Source: Gryganskiella cystojenkinii
Lineage: Eukaryota; Mortierellomycota; Mortierellomycetes; Mortierellales; Mortierellaceae
DNA: 62,715 nucleotides
Reading direction: 5' to 3'
Assembly (NCBI GenBank): GCA_015852425.1
Contig: JAAAIG010000118.1
Span: forward strand, 1 to 62,715
Shown here: positions 29,483-43,100 of the stretch, in pieces
Layout of the letters: each line of letters begins with the position of its first letter
Position numbering within the stretch: the first letter of the stretch is position 1
Translations under genes and position numbers: made by a program
Notes under the pieces: generated by a model
Seen by the model: only the letters and a program-made list of their open reading frames with translations
The model's database searches: none
What the model was told of the DNA's origin: nothing

Positions 29483-29488
29483 AATAAA
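29483..29488 (+). terminator. AATAAA polyadenylation-type signal of CHIP
   Basis: AATAAA about 120 nt downstream of the CHIP stop, in an AT-rich stretch before the COX20 leader. Confidence 0.4.
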
Positions 29489-29672
29489 ATGAAAAAAAAT
29501 GTATTGTTGCCACCAAAAGATCAGGGTGTAAATTAACCCTTAAGTTACACTTTTCGTGCTGCTTTTTGATCACTGCATGGAGAGGCAATAAGATCACCAT
29601 CACAAGCAAAGGAACGTGAACAGGAGACGAGGGATAGAACAATTACCAGCAACACCAATACAATAACCAGCA

Positions 29673-30499
29673 ATGTCGGGAATTAACAACAACCCTACAA
29701 AAGAGCCTTTGCCAGAGATCCCTGTCCCATTGCTCAATGACCCGAGACCTGCTCCTGATAAAGATCAAGTCGTGTCAGCATTCAAGGTACATTTTGACAT
29801 GGATCGTGTGCCGTAGAGCATCATGGGATTCGGAAAAGGAGGGCACTCAGCTGTCCCTGATTAGAGCCGCCTTCTCCACACAAACTGACTCTGCTATTCT
29901 CATACCAACAAATCCTTAGACACTTGAGCCTACGCGCGACTTTTCGACAATGACGAAGTCCCCTTGTGCCAAGGAGTCTTTTATCGATGGAGCCGCCTTG
30001 GGTCTCGGTGCTGGATTGCTCAGAGCCATGAAGGCTGGTATGTTGGATTAGATCTATGAGCAATATCTCTCTCTCTCAGCAGGAAGGCTAAAGGAGATCG
30101 CTGTTATTATTGTTATTCTTGTTATTATTGTTATTATTGTTATTATTCTTATTATTCTTATTCTTATTCTTTTTTTTTGTAGGTCCAGGGAGGTCAGCTG
30201 CGAACTGGGGGTTCGGAACCTTTGTGGTGATGACCATTGGTACTTGGTAGGTTAAAGTGGCAATGAAGAACAAAGATGACATGGAACATATATCGCCCAC
30301 AAGAATCTAAATCTATCTTTTGCCTCGAACCTCTCTGTCGCTCGTTTCTTTCTTCTCCTCCAGGGAATACTGCCACTACAGGATCCGGCAAAAGAGACAA
30401 ATGATGGCCTCCGGACAAATGCCGGTCGTGAGCACGCTCGATGATGTTGCCAAGAAAAGAGCAGCCATCGCAGCAGCAGCGAACCAACGGGACGATTAG
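29673..30499 (+). CDS. COX20: COX20 cytochrome c oxidase assembly factor
   Basis: Inner mitochondrial membrane chaperone of newly made Cox2. Four exons: 29673-29786, 29920-30037, 30183-30246, 30364-30499, totalling 432 nt (143 aa), all junctions in phase. Two membrane segments form the family's helical hairpin: FIDGAALGLGAGLLRAM and ANWGFGTFVVMTIGTW, followed directly by EYCHYRIRQKR, the aromatic/Cys/basic motif that follows the second helix in COX20. The N terminus is a Pro-rich soluble segment and the C terminus Ala-rich. It lies 308 nt downstream of CHIP on the same strand, with its own leader. Short length and weak conservation leave a small doubt, but the hairpin plus WEYC motif is specific. 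Confidence 0.87.
30108..30178. repeat. TTATTG/TTATTC microsatellite in COX20 intron 2
   Basis: Imperfect trinucleotide-based repeat of TTATTG, TTATTC and GTTATT units filling most of the intron just before its T-run and acceptor at 30181-30182. It may enlarge the pyrimidine tract. Confidence 0.8.
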
Positions 30500-32539
30500 A
30501 TATCCAGGAATACAATCACAACAGCATAATAACAAAGAGCATCTTTTAAACGACAATCGATGGAGTAGGAAAGAGAATCTCAAATGTGGATGGGGTGCGG
30601 TTTTCCATTCCTTGAATCTTACTGCTGTAAGCCAGGAACAGGGCTAAGATTGTCAGTTTAGAGAAAACGTCGAATTATTAGGAGCATGATCCCTTGTCAT
30701 ACCTCCAAGTCTGTGCCCATTACCAAACTCACTATTGCCAGGCAACTCAACCAACGAAAGGAACTTCAAGATGTTCCATTTCAAATAAGTGTTAACAAAA
30801 GAACGACGGCTGTGCGTATTTGCGAAGGTAACCCCCCCCCCCCCCCCCAAAAAAAAAGCAGACGTGATCAACAATCGATTCCCCACTTGAAATCAAACCG
30901 TTGAAGCAGCTGTCGACATTACTGATGGCTTTCGCCCTCCAAGGGTGTCCAGGGTGTCATCGAGCAATAAATGTGGCCCTGCACGGGCTTTTCTTTCGAT
31001 GCGTTGATCCCCGTCACCGTTCAAACCATAGAGCTGTTTTTGTGAACCACAGGTATGAGAGCCGCGACCAGCAACATCACATACGCAAATAAGGCTGACC
31101 TCTATCTCGATTTTTTTTTTTGTTTTCCCGCCACTTTTTTTTTTTTTTTTTGAGTAAAAAGGCGAAGTGATCTAGGTCTTGGTCATGCTTCCTCCCATCT
31201 CTCTCTCTTCCTCAGCGTCTGTACCTGTTGACCCAAGGTTAGAATGAGCCGTTGGGTAAAAATAATGGACGGTGGTTGAGCTCTTAGATAGAAAAAAAGG
31301 GGAGCTGATCTCTCAACATTTCGATTCGATTGACCTTGTGACCCTGTTTGAAAGAAAAGAAAGGGACTCCCTTGGACTGGATGGAAGGAAGCGAGGGAGG
31401 GCAAAAAGATGTCTGTCGTAAAAAATTGCTTCGTTCTTTGCCTTGCATGCCAAAGGGATGATGATGATGATGACGATGTACAGTCGAAGTTGCATAATCG
31501 TTCGTGTTTCCTTTCCTGATCGCGCGATGGCTGTGTTATTAACGGGGAAGGAGAAGTCATTATCTCTCACTTTTTTTGTTCAATGACAGACGGCAAGCTT
31601 TTGGAACAGGAAGAGAACAAGGCTGAGAAGGGGATATGGAACATGATCCCGATCGCTCTCTCTCTTTTTCTCTCGTTTATACCATTCTCTCGATACTCGA
31701 ACGTCAGCCCTTTTTGATCTTAATCCCCTCGGGGAGGGAAACAGACAGAGAGGGGAGCCAAAAAGGATATCGAGGCGGCCCAACGAGAAAGCTCTTTTGT
31801 ATGAGGAGAGGAGACGGAGAGGCGACATGGCATTCTGTTATGTCGGTGATCATACCATGGGTTTTGTTGTGCTTGTGCTCTTTTGCTTGGCTTGTTCAAC
31901 ATCAATAACCCACCATCCCTGCCCCTGACAAAAAGCACAAACAAACGAAGTGCACGGTTGTCGTTTTTCTCTTTCCTCCTCTTCCTTGCACCACACTCAC
32001 TCACAATCGCACTCTCTGCCCTTTGCCACGCAAGACCATTTTTTGTCAACATTTGATTCTCAACCATTTCTTGTTGTTCCTTGCCCTCTTTCCGTGTGTC
32101 TGCTGCCACTCACACCAACAGCTTATTTTCCTTTTCACCTGTCGCCACAATAACAGCACCGCATATTCCCTTTTTAATTCATTCGCCACCCCTCTTTCTC
32201 TTCTTTTGTTCCATTCTTTGCATTCATCCATTCAGCGTTCAATCCCTCCACTCGACTCTCCTTGCTAATCTCATTCAATTGTTGTTCAACAAAGAACTTC
32301 CTTCAAATCGTCCCTATAGCGCAGTCGACTACACACTAAACCGGAGACACACCTCACCACACACACCAGCGTAACCATACACAAAAACACACTCATACAC
32401 GTAGCGCACTTACCAACAGCCTCGGTTGTTGCCTTGTCCACACTTTTGTTTTGTTTTTGTGGCTGCTCAGCAGGCTCTTCTTTCTTGTGCTCCAGCTCTC
32501 ACGGACTCCAACTCCAAAGCACATCTTGCAACAACCACT
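30500..32539. other. 2-kb intergenic region before the septation kinase
   Basis: Holds the C17A9 tract, poly-T runs at 31110-31150, and a long T/C-rich leader from 31960 to 32540 before the kinase start. No frame has coding composition or a recognisable domain. A small non-coding RNA or upstream exon cannot be excluded. Confidence 0.45.
30832..30857. repeat. C17A9 homopolymer tract
   Basis: Seventeen C followed directly by nine A. Prone to slippage and to sequencing-length error. Confidence 0.85.
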
Positions 32540-35500
32540 ATGGCCTCTGGATCGTCCACCCGCGTGGGCAACATTGTAATACGGACACTTTTCGCGATTT
32601 TTAAGCACCACGAAGATTGCAGTCGTCGGAGATAAAGCCTGCAAGCCTTCTGACCTTTTTTTTTTTTTTTTTTGTCCGCACTACCTCAATTTCCTGTCTT
32701 GCAGATGCTCGGGAATTGTATCGGTAAGGGGGCGTTTGGATCAGTCTGGCGAGGACTGAATCTCGACACTGCAACAACCGTAGCGGTCAAACAAATCAAC
32801 CTCTCAGACATTCCCCCGTCCGAGCTTGCCAACATCATGGTATGAAATATCGCCCTGGTTCTTTCCACAAAGCTCGTTGTTGTTTGTCGTTTGTCTCTTC
32901 TGGGCAGTCAGTGATCATGTTGCTGACATAGCAACCTACATACCACCAACTTCCTTTCGTTCTCTCCTTTTCTTATTGTCTCGACCTACTGTACTTTTGT
33001 ATCCTCATAGATGGAAATTGACCTTCTCAAGAAACTAAACGTAAATGTCCGGATATGCACAACTCAAACAACGACATGGTCTGCGTGTGTCTCTCATTGA
33101 TGATAGTATCTCTGTTAATGTCATGTACCCATAAATCTCTCTTTGCCTTGTAAATAGCACGCTAATATCGTCAAGTACTACGGATTCGAAAAGACCAGTG
33201 ACTATCTCAATATCATCCTCGAGTATGTCCATTTTGGCTACCAATATTGCCACCTATTTAAATTCATTCGTGATAGTATTGTTGATCGATGTCTCACCTT
33301 TACGCGACGCGTCCTCCGCCCGAATTTTTTAGGCTCTGCGAGAACGGATCTCTCAGAAGTCTCTGTAAGAACTTTGGAAAGCTGCCCGAGCACTTGGGTG
33401 CAATGTATATAACACAAGTCCTGGATGGACTGGTCTACCTGCACGACCAGGGTGTCATCCATAGAGACATCAAGGGTGCCAACATCCTCGCCACCAAAGA
33501 CGGACTCGTCAAACTAGCCGATTTCGGAGTTGCAACGCTTTCCAATGATGTCGGCGACATGTCAGTGGCTGGAACGCCGTACTGGAGTATGTCTTTGAAA
33601 AAAATACATAAAATGATTTCAAGCCCTCGACGCTGGTCCCCGTCAACGATGGCAGGTTTTGTCTTTTTTTCTTCAAGGAGAACTAACTTTTAAAAATTGC
33701 CTGCTGATTTGCGGCGTCGTTCTTTTTTTTTTTTTTCAGTGGCACCCGAAATTATCGAGTTGTCAGGGGCAACAACTGCGTCAGACATCTGGTGAGAATC
33801 TGGCGTACTCCCTTTTTTCGAATTTGACTACGCTTGTGGTTTTGATGGAGTCAATATCACATTTGTAACCCTTTACTGCTTATCGCGATTTCTAGGAGTG
33901 TTGGATGCACGGTCATTGAACTGTTGGATGGCGAACCGCCATATCACGACCTGCCACCGATGGGGGCACTGTACAGAATCGTTCAAGACGACCATCCACC
34001 CATCCCGGAGAGTGTTTCAGCGGTAAGAAATGGGAGCGGAGACGATATACATTCAACCACAATCGAAAGGCAAGGATTTTTTGCCCAACTAACTTCTTAT
34101 TATTTGTCTATATAGATAGTCCGCGATTTTTTGATGCAGTGTTTTCAAAAGGACTGCAATCTGCGAGTCTCAGCCAAAAAATTATCCAAACACCCTTGGA
34201 TCCAAATGTCGAAGAAGAAGGCCTCGGGCAGTCAGCGGAGTCGAGAGAAGGCTATTCCTGCCTATGAAGAGGCCGTCAAGAGTGTCCAGCAGTGGAATGA
34301 GGCTCTCAAAGGTTCAACCATGGCACGTACTAATAACGTGCGGAGAATGTCGGTTGACCGAGGTAAAGAAATCACGGTCTTTTACTGCAGAATATTACCA
34401 CTTTTTTTTCACAGCCTGATTTGAAACCAGAACATCCTATATAACCCACATTCAACTTCAAAATGATTCTATAGGTTCCAGAGGCTCTGATCACGGTGGT
34501 CTATCGATCACAGACATGTTCAACACACCACGATTACAGGGCAAAAATTCAGGGACGGGATCCGGATCGGGATCAGGAGAATATCGCCAACAACAACAGT
34601 TTGGTGGTCGCGGGTCGGCCGCCGCTGGTACTGTTGTTGCGCCTCCATCACAGTTTTATCAACAGCAACAGCAAAATCGAGTCTCTTATCCACCCGCCAA
34701 CACCGGCCACCTAAACAACAGCAATAACAGCAATATGAACAACAGCAACACTAATAACAAGCAAACTAATCATAATAATATGACATACGAACCCGAGATC
34801 TGCACGGACAACTGGGACGATGATTTTGCGGATGGGATTACATCGATTCAGTTGGCAGTACAAGAGTTCGAATTTAGAGATCAAGACGATGAGATCTCAA
34901 AGACAATCAGGGCTGAGCCAGGTTTTATTCGACAGCAGCAACAGCAGCATCTGGAGCAACAACAGAGGCAGCAATCTCACCAAACTCACCACCCAATAGC
35001 TGTCGCAGAGCCTGAGAATGATTTTGATGAAGGCGATTTCGAGGATGAAGGACAAGAGCTGAAACTGAAAGTCAAGGGCAGGACTTACGACGTATGGTTT
35101 CTTTTCAATGTATCGGGCTTTGATTGTATTTTTGCTCGTTCTAGATTATTAACCAGACCTCGTTTCTGCTATTACACAAGCAGAGCATCAAAAGACCACC
35201 ACCTAGACCAGAAAGCGCCCTCAAGGCTAGTGGATCACTTGCAGCCAGAAAAACAAATGGACCTCTCGTTGCGGTGGATTTGGCCCGATCACGGTCTGCT
35301 CCTGGACAATTGGCTCTGTCTCCGACTGACAATGTACCGGACGAGTTCGAAAACTATCGGGAAGCAGAAGATGACGATTTCTCGGATTTGTTCGAGGATG
35401 CAGAGAGCCAGGGAGCCATGTATCAGGATGAGGGACTAACATTACAGACGAGACTGTCAAATCACAGTTGGGTAAGTGAATATCATTCTTATCACCACGC

Positions 35501-38500
35501 TACTCAACAAGTCGTGGAATCACCTAACCTAACACAATTAATTTTTGTCATCTCTTAGTTCGGGAACGATGCTGGATCGGACGAGGAAGATCCGTTCGCA
35601 GAAGTCGATGAAGGATTCGATGAAATCGGTAAGCAAATTGACGACGAAGTTAATATACGCTCTACTTTACTGGCCAGTGTTAACCTCCATCCTTTGAATC
35701 TAGATCTCGAGGCTAATATCGCCCGAGAAAAGTATGCGCGCACTTGCGCAAACATTGCTGAGCAATTCAAACTTTTGGAAAAGCAACGTTCCGAAAAGCA
35801 GATGGAGGAAGTGTGCGACCGTCTGACAACCCTTTTGTCGGAAAATCCTGACATGCGCGGCCCACTGATTGCAAACCATGGGGCAATCCCCTTACTGGAT
35901 TTGATCGAAAACTGTAACCAACAGAGTCTGATCCTCAAACTGCTCCGGATCCTAAACATGGTAAGAGAGACTATATTTTTTTTTTATCAAAAAGTGTATC
36001 TAGTAATTTTATGAAAATCATAGTCGGATTCAACCCTAAAATTTTCACAAATGTCCTCGTAGGTGACCCGCAACGACTTTGCACTGCAAGAGAGCCTTTG
36101 TTTAGTCGGCGCGATCCCAGTTTTGATCCGTTATACGTCAAAGCGATATGGCAAGGAGATTCAATTGGCGGCCGCAATCTTTATCCAGCAGATCTGTCAC
36201 ACAAACTCGTTGACGCTGCAAATGTTTATCTCGTGCCGAGGTCTTCGAGTTTTGATAGACTTCTTGCAAGGAAACTATTCGACGCAACGAGACCTTGTCT
36301 GGATTGCGATCAACGGTATCCACAGCGTTTTTAATCTACAGGTAACGAATATGCTAGGTCCAGCTGTCGTGAAACAAAAGCGCTAGAAATCGATGTTACG
36401 TCCTGTTATACTAATTCACTGTGCAATAATCAACAGAGTATGACACCTAGAAACGACTTCTGTCGACTGTTAGCCAAGCAGGGTTTACTGGATCCGCTCT
36501 CCGCGACATTATACAATACTCTCCGAGACCCCCAGGGGAGCTCATACACGGAAAAGATTGTGCAAGTCTTGCTCATTTTCTCCCAGGGTGACTCTCCCGT
36601 CAAGGAACTTCTTGCCACCCGACAGATCATCCACCGTAAGATGCCAAATTGAAACTTCATGCGCACATCACTGTTACATGCATCGACTGCCTCTGATCCT
36701 TTTTTTGTCCTGATGGTAACTAGGTATGCTGAACTCTCTTCAGACGTTGCCACCAAACTTATCCGTGATGATGCTCAAGTGCATCAAAAACATCTCGATG
36801 AACTCGAATACTTTGGATGTTCTCCAGACAGCGAGTGCAATTCATACCCTCGTTCAAGTACTGGGCGAGCGTGCTGGACCTCATGCCACCGATGTTTGTA
36901 ATCACGTCTTGACAACACTCTTTAACCTGTGTCGAATCAACAAATCCCGCCAAGAGGAGGCAGCTCAGGCAGGAATTATCCCCCACCTACAACATATTGC
37001 CGAGTCCTCATCCCCGCTCAAGCAATTTGCACTTCCTATCTTATGCGACCTGGCTCATGCTGGACGAGCCTGTAGGAATATTCTTTGGAACAATGACTGT
37101 TTGCCGGTTTATCTTCGACTCTTTAAGGATCCTTATTGGCAGGTCAACGCTATGGATGCCGTATTAGTCTGGTAGGTCTATGGAACCAAGAGAAGGAAAG
37201 AAATCGTACTTATGCTGTGAACTTGATCTAAGTAAGACGGCATTGCTTTTTTTTTATCTTCGTAGGCTTCAAGACGAGACCACGGATGTCGAGCAGATCC
37301 TTCTCCAGCCATCATCCCTCGGCCTGTTTGTTCAGGCATTTTTGACCGCAAAAGCCAACTCATTTGAAAATATTCTAGAGCCACTCTACAAGATCATCCG
37401 AATGTCCTCAGCCATCGCCATCGGCATCGCTGTCCCGGCTCTCTTTCAACGCCTCTTGGATCGCCTGGCTCATCCGAAGGCTGTGGTTCGATTGAATTTG
37501 CTTCGAATTCTTCGAGCTATCTTTGACGTTCATCCGGAACGGTTACAACTCGTGGTTCGTTATGGAATCGCCGATGTGGTGGTCAGGATCGCCGAAGAGG
37601 ATTCCGCAGTGTTGGTCAAGGAATTGGCCAAGGAGATCTTGGACGCCTTTGAGGAGAGTGATACGGAGTCGGTCTTGAGCCACAAGAGCGGAGATCGCTC
37701 TGCCAACGGCTCTATGCGATTTGGTGAGCGTCCTCAACGACCTGGAGTCTTCAGTGGTAATCCATACGACAGTTACCAGTCTACGGGCGACTTTTTCGGT
37801 TTACGTTCGTTCGCGACTCAGCACGGACAAGGCATCGATGGACCAGCTGCGATGAACAACGGCATCGAAGCGGACCGTAAGGATGAGAGCACCCCTCTGC
37901 AACAGTATGCTCTGGGAGGAATCTTTAAAGATTCCTCCAAGCCGAACACTCATGAGGTTGAGGATCTGTTCCAGAAGGAAGTCGATGATTTGGATGTCGC
38001 TTCTGTGATGCAACATCGAAACGATCCACGAAAACCAAAAACGAGAGACGATGGCCGTCCCTCTACGACACCAGCAGTCTCAAGATCTGATCCCTCGCAG
38101 CAGGACCATTCCCCTCGGATGGTTCGGACACCATACCCTGAACAAGACCAAGACAGCGACAGCAGTGGCAGCGGAAGCGGTGAATCTGCAAGTGACGACC
38201 AAGGCAGCGAGGGCTCATCTTCTGGAGACGAAAAGTTTGTTACAAGTCGAGGCTGGATCGAGGGTAACAGCTCTCTTTCTTCGTACCGGTTCCCGCCCCT
38301 GACTCCTCTAGCTCCCTCCTCGGTCGCGACTTCTTCAAACTTGAACACCACTCCAAAAGCTCGTGTTCGGAGCCCAGAGAACTTGCCGCCCACAGAGATT
38401 GGTGACGATAACGAACCTCAAACAGTCCGGATCGTCCCTCGGCGACCGTTCGGACATCATAAGAGCAGAAGTCTTGGTGAGGTCCTAGAATCTTGTTTGG

Positions 38501-39549
38501 ATGAGGATATTGAAAAGAGCCATCGTATGCTCGAAGGTGTGCAATCTGAAGATCTCTCCGAGAGTATGATCCTACGCAGCGGGTTACCCAAGATCCGTCT
38601 CGAACTTTTGGACATGGATCGTTTCCCAGTTTGGAATCGTCAAGATTTGGAGGAAGAAGAAGAGAGCGAAGATGATGACGAGAATAATCGCCATTTTGAC
38701 AGCAGCAATGTTAGAGTTGGCGATAGTGTTGAATCTGGCTCCAGTTCTGGGGGTCGTTCTCAAAAGCCGACCAGTCCCCGATCCAGGGAGAACACGATAG
38801 CTGCCACCACTGCTGAAGAACTAACAAGGATCTTAGAGGAATTCCACGGTACCAAGAGAAAGCCCAGGGCCACAGCGAGCGGAACGTCGAGCGGGAGTAG
38901 TAGCGGTTGCAGTTCCGAGCATCCTACAGTCCGTCACGTCGGATCGACTTCGTTTACATCTATTTCGACGACGATGAGTGATGGTAGTGGAAGTGATACC
39001 TTCAAACTCCAGGAACGGGACGATACTGTACCGCCAATGACCCCGGTCTCCACATCCACAGCCGCCGCGCGGTTCATGAACTTGCCTAGGAGGATCAGTG
39101 ACGATTTCAGTACCATGAACTCGACGTCAAGCTGGGACGGGCCCTATGTCACCTGCAAAGAGAGCACCGCCAGTCAACCTCCGGGTTTGCAACTGGCCAA
39201 TCGTCAAGAGTACGACGATTCATTGGAGTTTAGCGACGAGCAAGATGATGATGATGATGATGATGATGAGAGCGATGGTTCATTCGAGGATGAGGAGGTG
39301 GGGGAAGAGCAAGAGGAAATGAAGGCGGAGGAAAGGAACAAGTCCGACATCTCCTCCACGACCGCCTATGAAAACATCCGCGACAGGAGCTGGTCGCCCT
39401 CGCCTGTTTTCAACAACGCCTCAGCCAGGCCTACCACTACTACAAACAGTCATCCAAGACGAGAGGAGAACAGTTCCTTTGCCTCTCTTAGACGACGAGT
39501 CTCAGCACGTCGGAGTCAAAGTCAAAGTCAAAGTCAACAGGGCGAATGA
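32540..39549 (+). CDS. sepH: Septation initiation network kinase (Cdc7/SepH, MAP3K-epsilon type) with ARM-like repeats
   Basis: STE-family kinase that in other fungi sits on spindle poles and triggers septum formation. Sixteen exons: 32540-32575, 32705-32839, 33011-33040, 33158-33222, 33333-33586, 33740-33791, 33896-34022, 34116-34362, 34475-35091, 35145-35471, 35559-35628, 35704-35960, 36063-36341, 36437-36635, 36724-37171, 37266-39549, totalling 5427 nt (1808 aa). Kinase domain at about 12-263: [52 protein letters not shown] Gln/Asn-rich linker follows, then an acidic segment (TDNWDDDF) typical of the family, then helical ARM-like repeats from about 655 to 1190 ([31 protein letters not shown]). 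The tail is acidic and Ser-rich, ending in an SQ repeat. An in-frame extension beyond the TGA is listed separately. Confidence 0.93.
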
Positions 39550-39882
39550 CAATCAGAGCGGGCGCAAAACTTTGTAATGATGAAGACAATGGGGTCTGAT
39601 GACAGTCAAAAACAAGATCAAGAACTAGAACAAGAACAGACCAAGTACCGGTCCTTGCCAATGCCGGCAACTCAGTTGGACCAATACGATGCTGACGGAG
39701 AACAAAACGAGGACGAGGACTACGACAGTGAGGGTAGCACCAACTCTTCTGACGAGAACGAGTCCCAACCACTGCACTCGCATCAGCATTATGCAACTGA
39801 TCCAGGGATCGAAACTGAATTCGATACTGCCATGGCCTCACCTGAGGAAGCAGAGAGGTGCAGCAGCTGCATCATTTCTTGA
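39547..39882 (+). other. Candidate stop-readthrough extension of the septation kinase, ending in CaaX box CIIS
   Basis: The kinase frame stops at TGA (39547-39549). The next six bases are CAATCA, which fits the CA(A/G)N(C/G/T)A context known to favour readthrough in yeast and plants. The same frame then stays open for 110 codons to TGA at 39880. The extension is Gln/Asp/Glu/Ser-rich like the preceding tail (NEDEDYDSEGSTNSSDENES) and ends CSSCIIS. CIIS is a farnesylation-type CaaX, with another Cys three residues before it that could be palmitoylated. Readthrough would give about 1919 residues and a membrane-anchored isoform. Splicing around the TGA is possible but no good donor is visible. 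It could also be an ordinary 3' UTR. Confidence 0.5.
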
Positions 39883-39957
39883 TTCCTCCCCCGAGGGAGA
39901 ATGACTGTCTCCTGTATACCCACTAAAACAAGTACCCCCCCACCCACAACAAGCTAG

Positions 39958-39963
39958 AATAAA
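39958..39963 (+). terminator. AATAAA polyadenylation-type signal of the septation kinase gene
   Basis: AATAAA 76 nt past the end of the readthrough frame and about 410 nt past the first stop. A second AATAAA lies at 40073-40078. Either would place the whole extension inside the mRNA. Confidence 0.4.
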
Positions 39964-40158
39964 AGTTTCGCACCCGCCAGTTTTAGAACCCTACTTTAGC
40001 ACTGTCATACTCAGTTTCTGTCACATGTCCCTTCCCTGTTTGGCACCACCATTATCCCTTTTGACCATGTCAAATAAATAGAGTTGCTCGCAAAGGCTAT
40101 TACAACATGCGGGTTCTTTTTTTTAAAAATTTGTGTTTGTCATGATGAAAAATTTTGT

Positions 40159-43100
40159 CTACCAACGAGAGTTGATATCTTCTTTCCAGGACTGAACAAG
40201 ATCTTTGTCGCCTGTCAAGTACAGCACCATATCATCATCGACCACGCGAAGTACTATATACCATATATCAATTTAAAAACGAAAATACTTGTTAGTTTCA
40301 AGGAAGTGTCTGGAAGTAACATCAAAACAAGAAATAATAATTGCGGTTAGCAACCCGGAAAAAAGGTATCTTACCATCTTGACCAATGACTTCAGCCGGG
40401 TGCAGTCGAGATTCCAGCTGTAAGACGCGACACAGTTCCAACTTGCTGGTAGCACTATCCGTCGACGATCCGACCATCGAGCCATTCCCCGATCCTAGGT
40501 TACTTGAGGACGACGGCGAACCCGAGGATCCTGCCATCGCAGCGCCTGCAGTCATAGACGAAGACTTGCCTCCGCCACTAACAGTCACAGGGTTGCACTG
40601 GATCATGATATCGTTGAACAAGATAAACAAGAACGACTTCTCAATCAATTCCTCAGAAAGCGAATGCACAGTCATATCACCAACAGGGGTGACGCTGGTT
40701 GTCATCTCGAGCACACCGACACTCGACAGCGGTCTTGAGGACATTGAAGGGCCTCCAAGTGTCTCGGCCATCGAAACCGTTCGAGTCACGACCCGGATGA
40801 GATGCAACATTCCCTCGCGAACGACCTTGCGATGCGGTTGCACCAACGGAGTCTTGTATTGACCCAAGATACGACTCTGGACCAACAACACCTTTTCGTG
40901 ATTTTCGTATTGTCGTTTCCGTTCATTCATCTCGTCCGCTCGATCCGAAATCTTTTCCAATGCGGTTGCAATATCCTGATAATCCACATGGTCGCGCCAC
41001 GTGTTCTCGAGCAGATCCTGGAGCAAGAGCTTGTAACGGGGAATACGTTGGACGGGCAAGAGCAGATAACCCTGAAGAGCCAATTGGGTGTGTTTGGGGT
41101 GCTTGGCACACCGGCGAAGAAACTCCTTCATCTTCTTCTTGTGCTTGGCCTGCGTCAACTGTGTTTGAAGCACTCGCAGGGCGTTGTCAAAGTTGTTGAT
41201 GTAAAAGCTGTACATTTTCATGTACTGGACATAGGTTGCAAACACCTGACCGATCCGGTCCTCCACTGCCATCTTGATAATAGACTCTACTGCGTTTGTT
41301 GTGGTCATGGAAGCGTCGTTAGATGCTTCCTTCGCAGATGAATCTCCATTGTTCTTCTCAGTATTAGCAACACCGTCTCCGGATGATTCGTTACTCAAAG
41401 CCGAGATGTCCGAGCCTTGAGATTCTTGACTGGAACCTTGGTTGGCGGCTTGCACAGCTGCACTTGAAGATGAGGCCGAGGAAGTATCCGATGACACTTG
41501 CGAGGATTGTGGCAGAGGACTTTGAGGACTGGCAACCGTCGTCATATCGGGGACACGATACGCCTTCTCGAGTTCGGGCAAGAAATGATCCGCATGGAAG
41601 GAACAGATCGCCTGAGCGTTTGAGAACACGGCCCTGTGGTCACTGGCGGGCATGACGCTCAAGGCCGGAGTCAGATAGATCTCGATCAATCCCTTCAGAC
41701 CCTCGACATAAGTCCGCTCCGTAGTAATGATCTCGTCCACAATCCTGCGTCTTCTTGAAGCCTGGGCCTGGAGCTTTGCACGTCGAATCTCTTCGGCCTT
41801 ATGAGCACGATCCGCTGCTGCCTCGGCGCTTTCGTCGTCAACAGGGTTTTCATCCTCATTGTCGTTTTTGGAACGAGACCCTGCGGCCTCTCCTGCTGTA
41901 GATCGCTCGGCATTCCAGACGCGGCGCCAAGCATAGACCTCTTCCCATTCGGACGAGTCGGGATCGAGGTCGTTCAAATCCTTCAGATACCTCATAAGAG
42001 ATTTGATATAGGCTGTACTTTGAGCATGCGAGGCAGTCATGACCGGCGAAGACGGCAATGGCGTCGTAGGCGAATGCAGAGACGATAACCGATGTTGCTG
42101 CAATTGCTGCTGTTGATGACGAGCGATGGCGGTCTCGAGTTCAACCATGTCGGCATCCTTCTCAGTCAAGTGACTTTCAATGCTCATGTAACTGAATCGG
42201 TTCCGATCCTTACGCGAGGGATCAAACGAGGACGAGAACTGCATCTCTCGCGACATAAGAGGGGATCCTCCCGCGGGTAGATGGCCCGTGCTCTTGTTCT
42301 GGTAGCGGATTCCAAGGATACCAGCGCCTCTACCGGGGGAGCTGACATGAGAGTCGGCCACATTGATGCTGCTACCACCCAGAGGAGAACCAAGACCGCC
42401 GATACCTCCATATCCAGAGTCTCGAACAGTCATACCATCCTCGAGGTCATGTGCATCCAGGTTGAGAGAAGCCCCTGAACCGTTGCCGCCAGAGATTCCG
42501 AGATCATTCGAGTTGGTTCTTCTATGCAATCGGTCACGAACCCATTGATTGATTCCACTAGAAGGCGTCCGCCGGCCATGGGACAAAGAATGAGCGGACT
42601 CGGAGCCCTTTGAATTGGGCTTGGTTTCCAAGTCTTGATCGCCATCTACGGAAGGATCTGCCTCGCTTGCAACTGAATGACGATTCGAGGACGAATCAAA
42701 CTTGCTAGCACCTGTGTTATCCCTGAGAGATGAGCGACTTCCCTTCCTGATCGACTTGAAGAACCTGTTGAGTGGACCGGCAGAGGATGAGTGAAGAGAT
42801 GGGACGGGTGGCTCATCATGAAAGTCAGAAGTGGTCGGGATAAGGCCCGAGCTTGAAACGGATCGTTCACGTCGGCCACTAGGAGCACTCCCTGACATGG
42901 CCGCGGCAATATAGGCTCCTGTCGTGGTGGAAAACGTGCTGGCTTTCTGAGTCTGCAGCTGATCCGAAGCGGAGCCACCAAGGTCGTCCACGGATCCATT
43001 TCCGTTGCTATCCTTCTTTTGCAAGCCCATCATCGTCATCAAATCACCATGAGATCGACGTTTGGACAAGGTCGGGACGCGTCTCGGAATCGGTGAAGCA

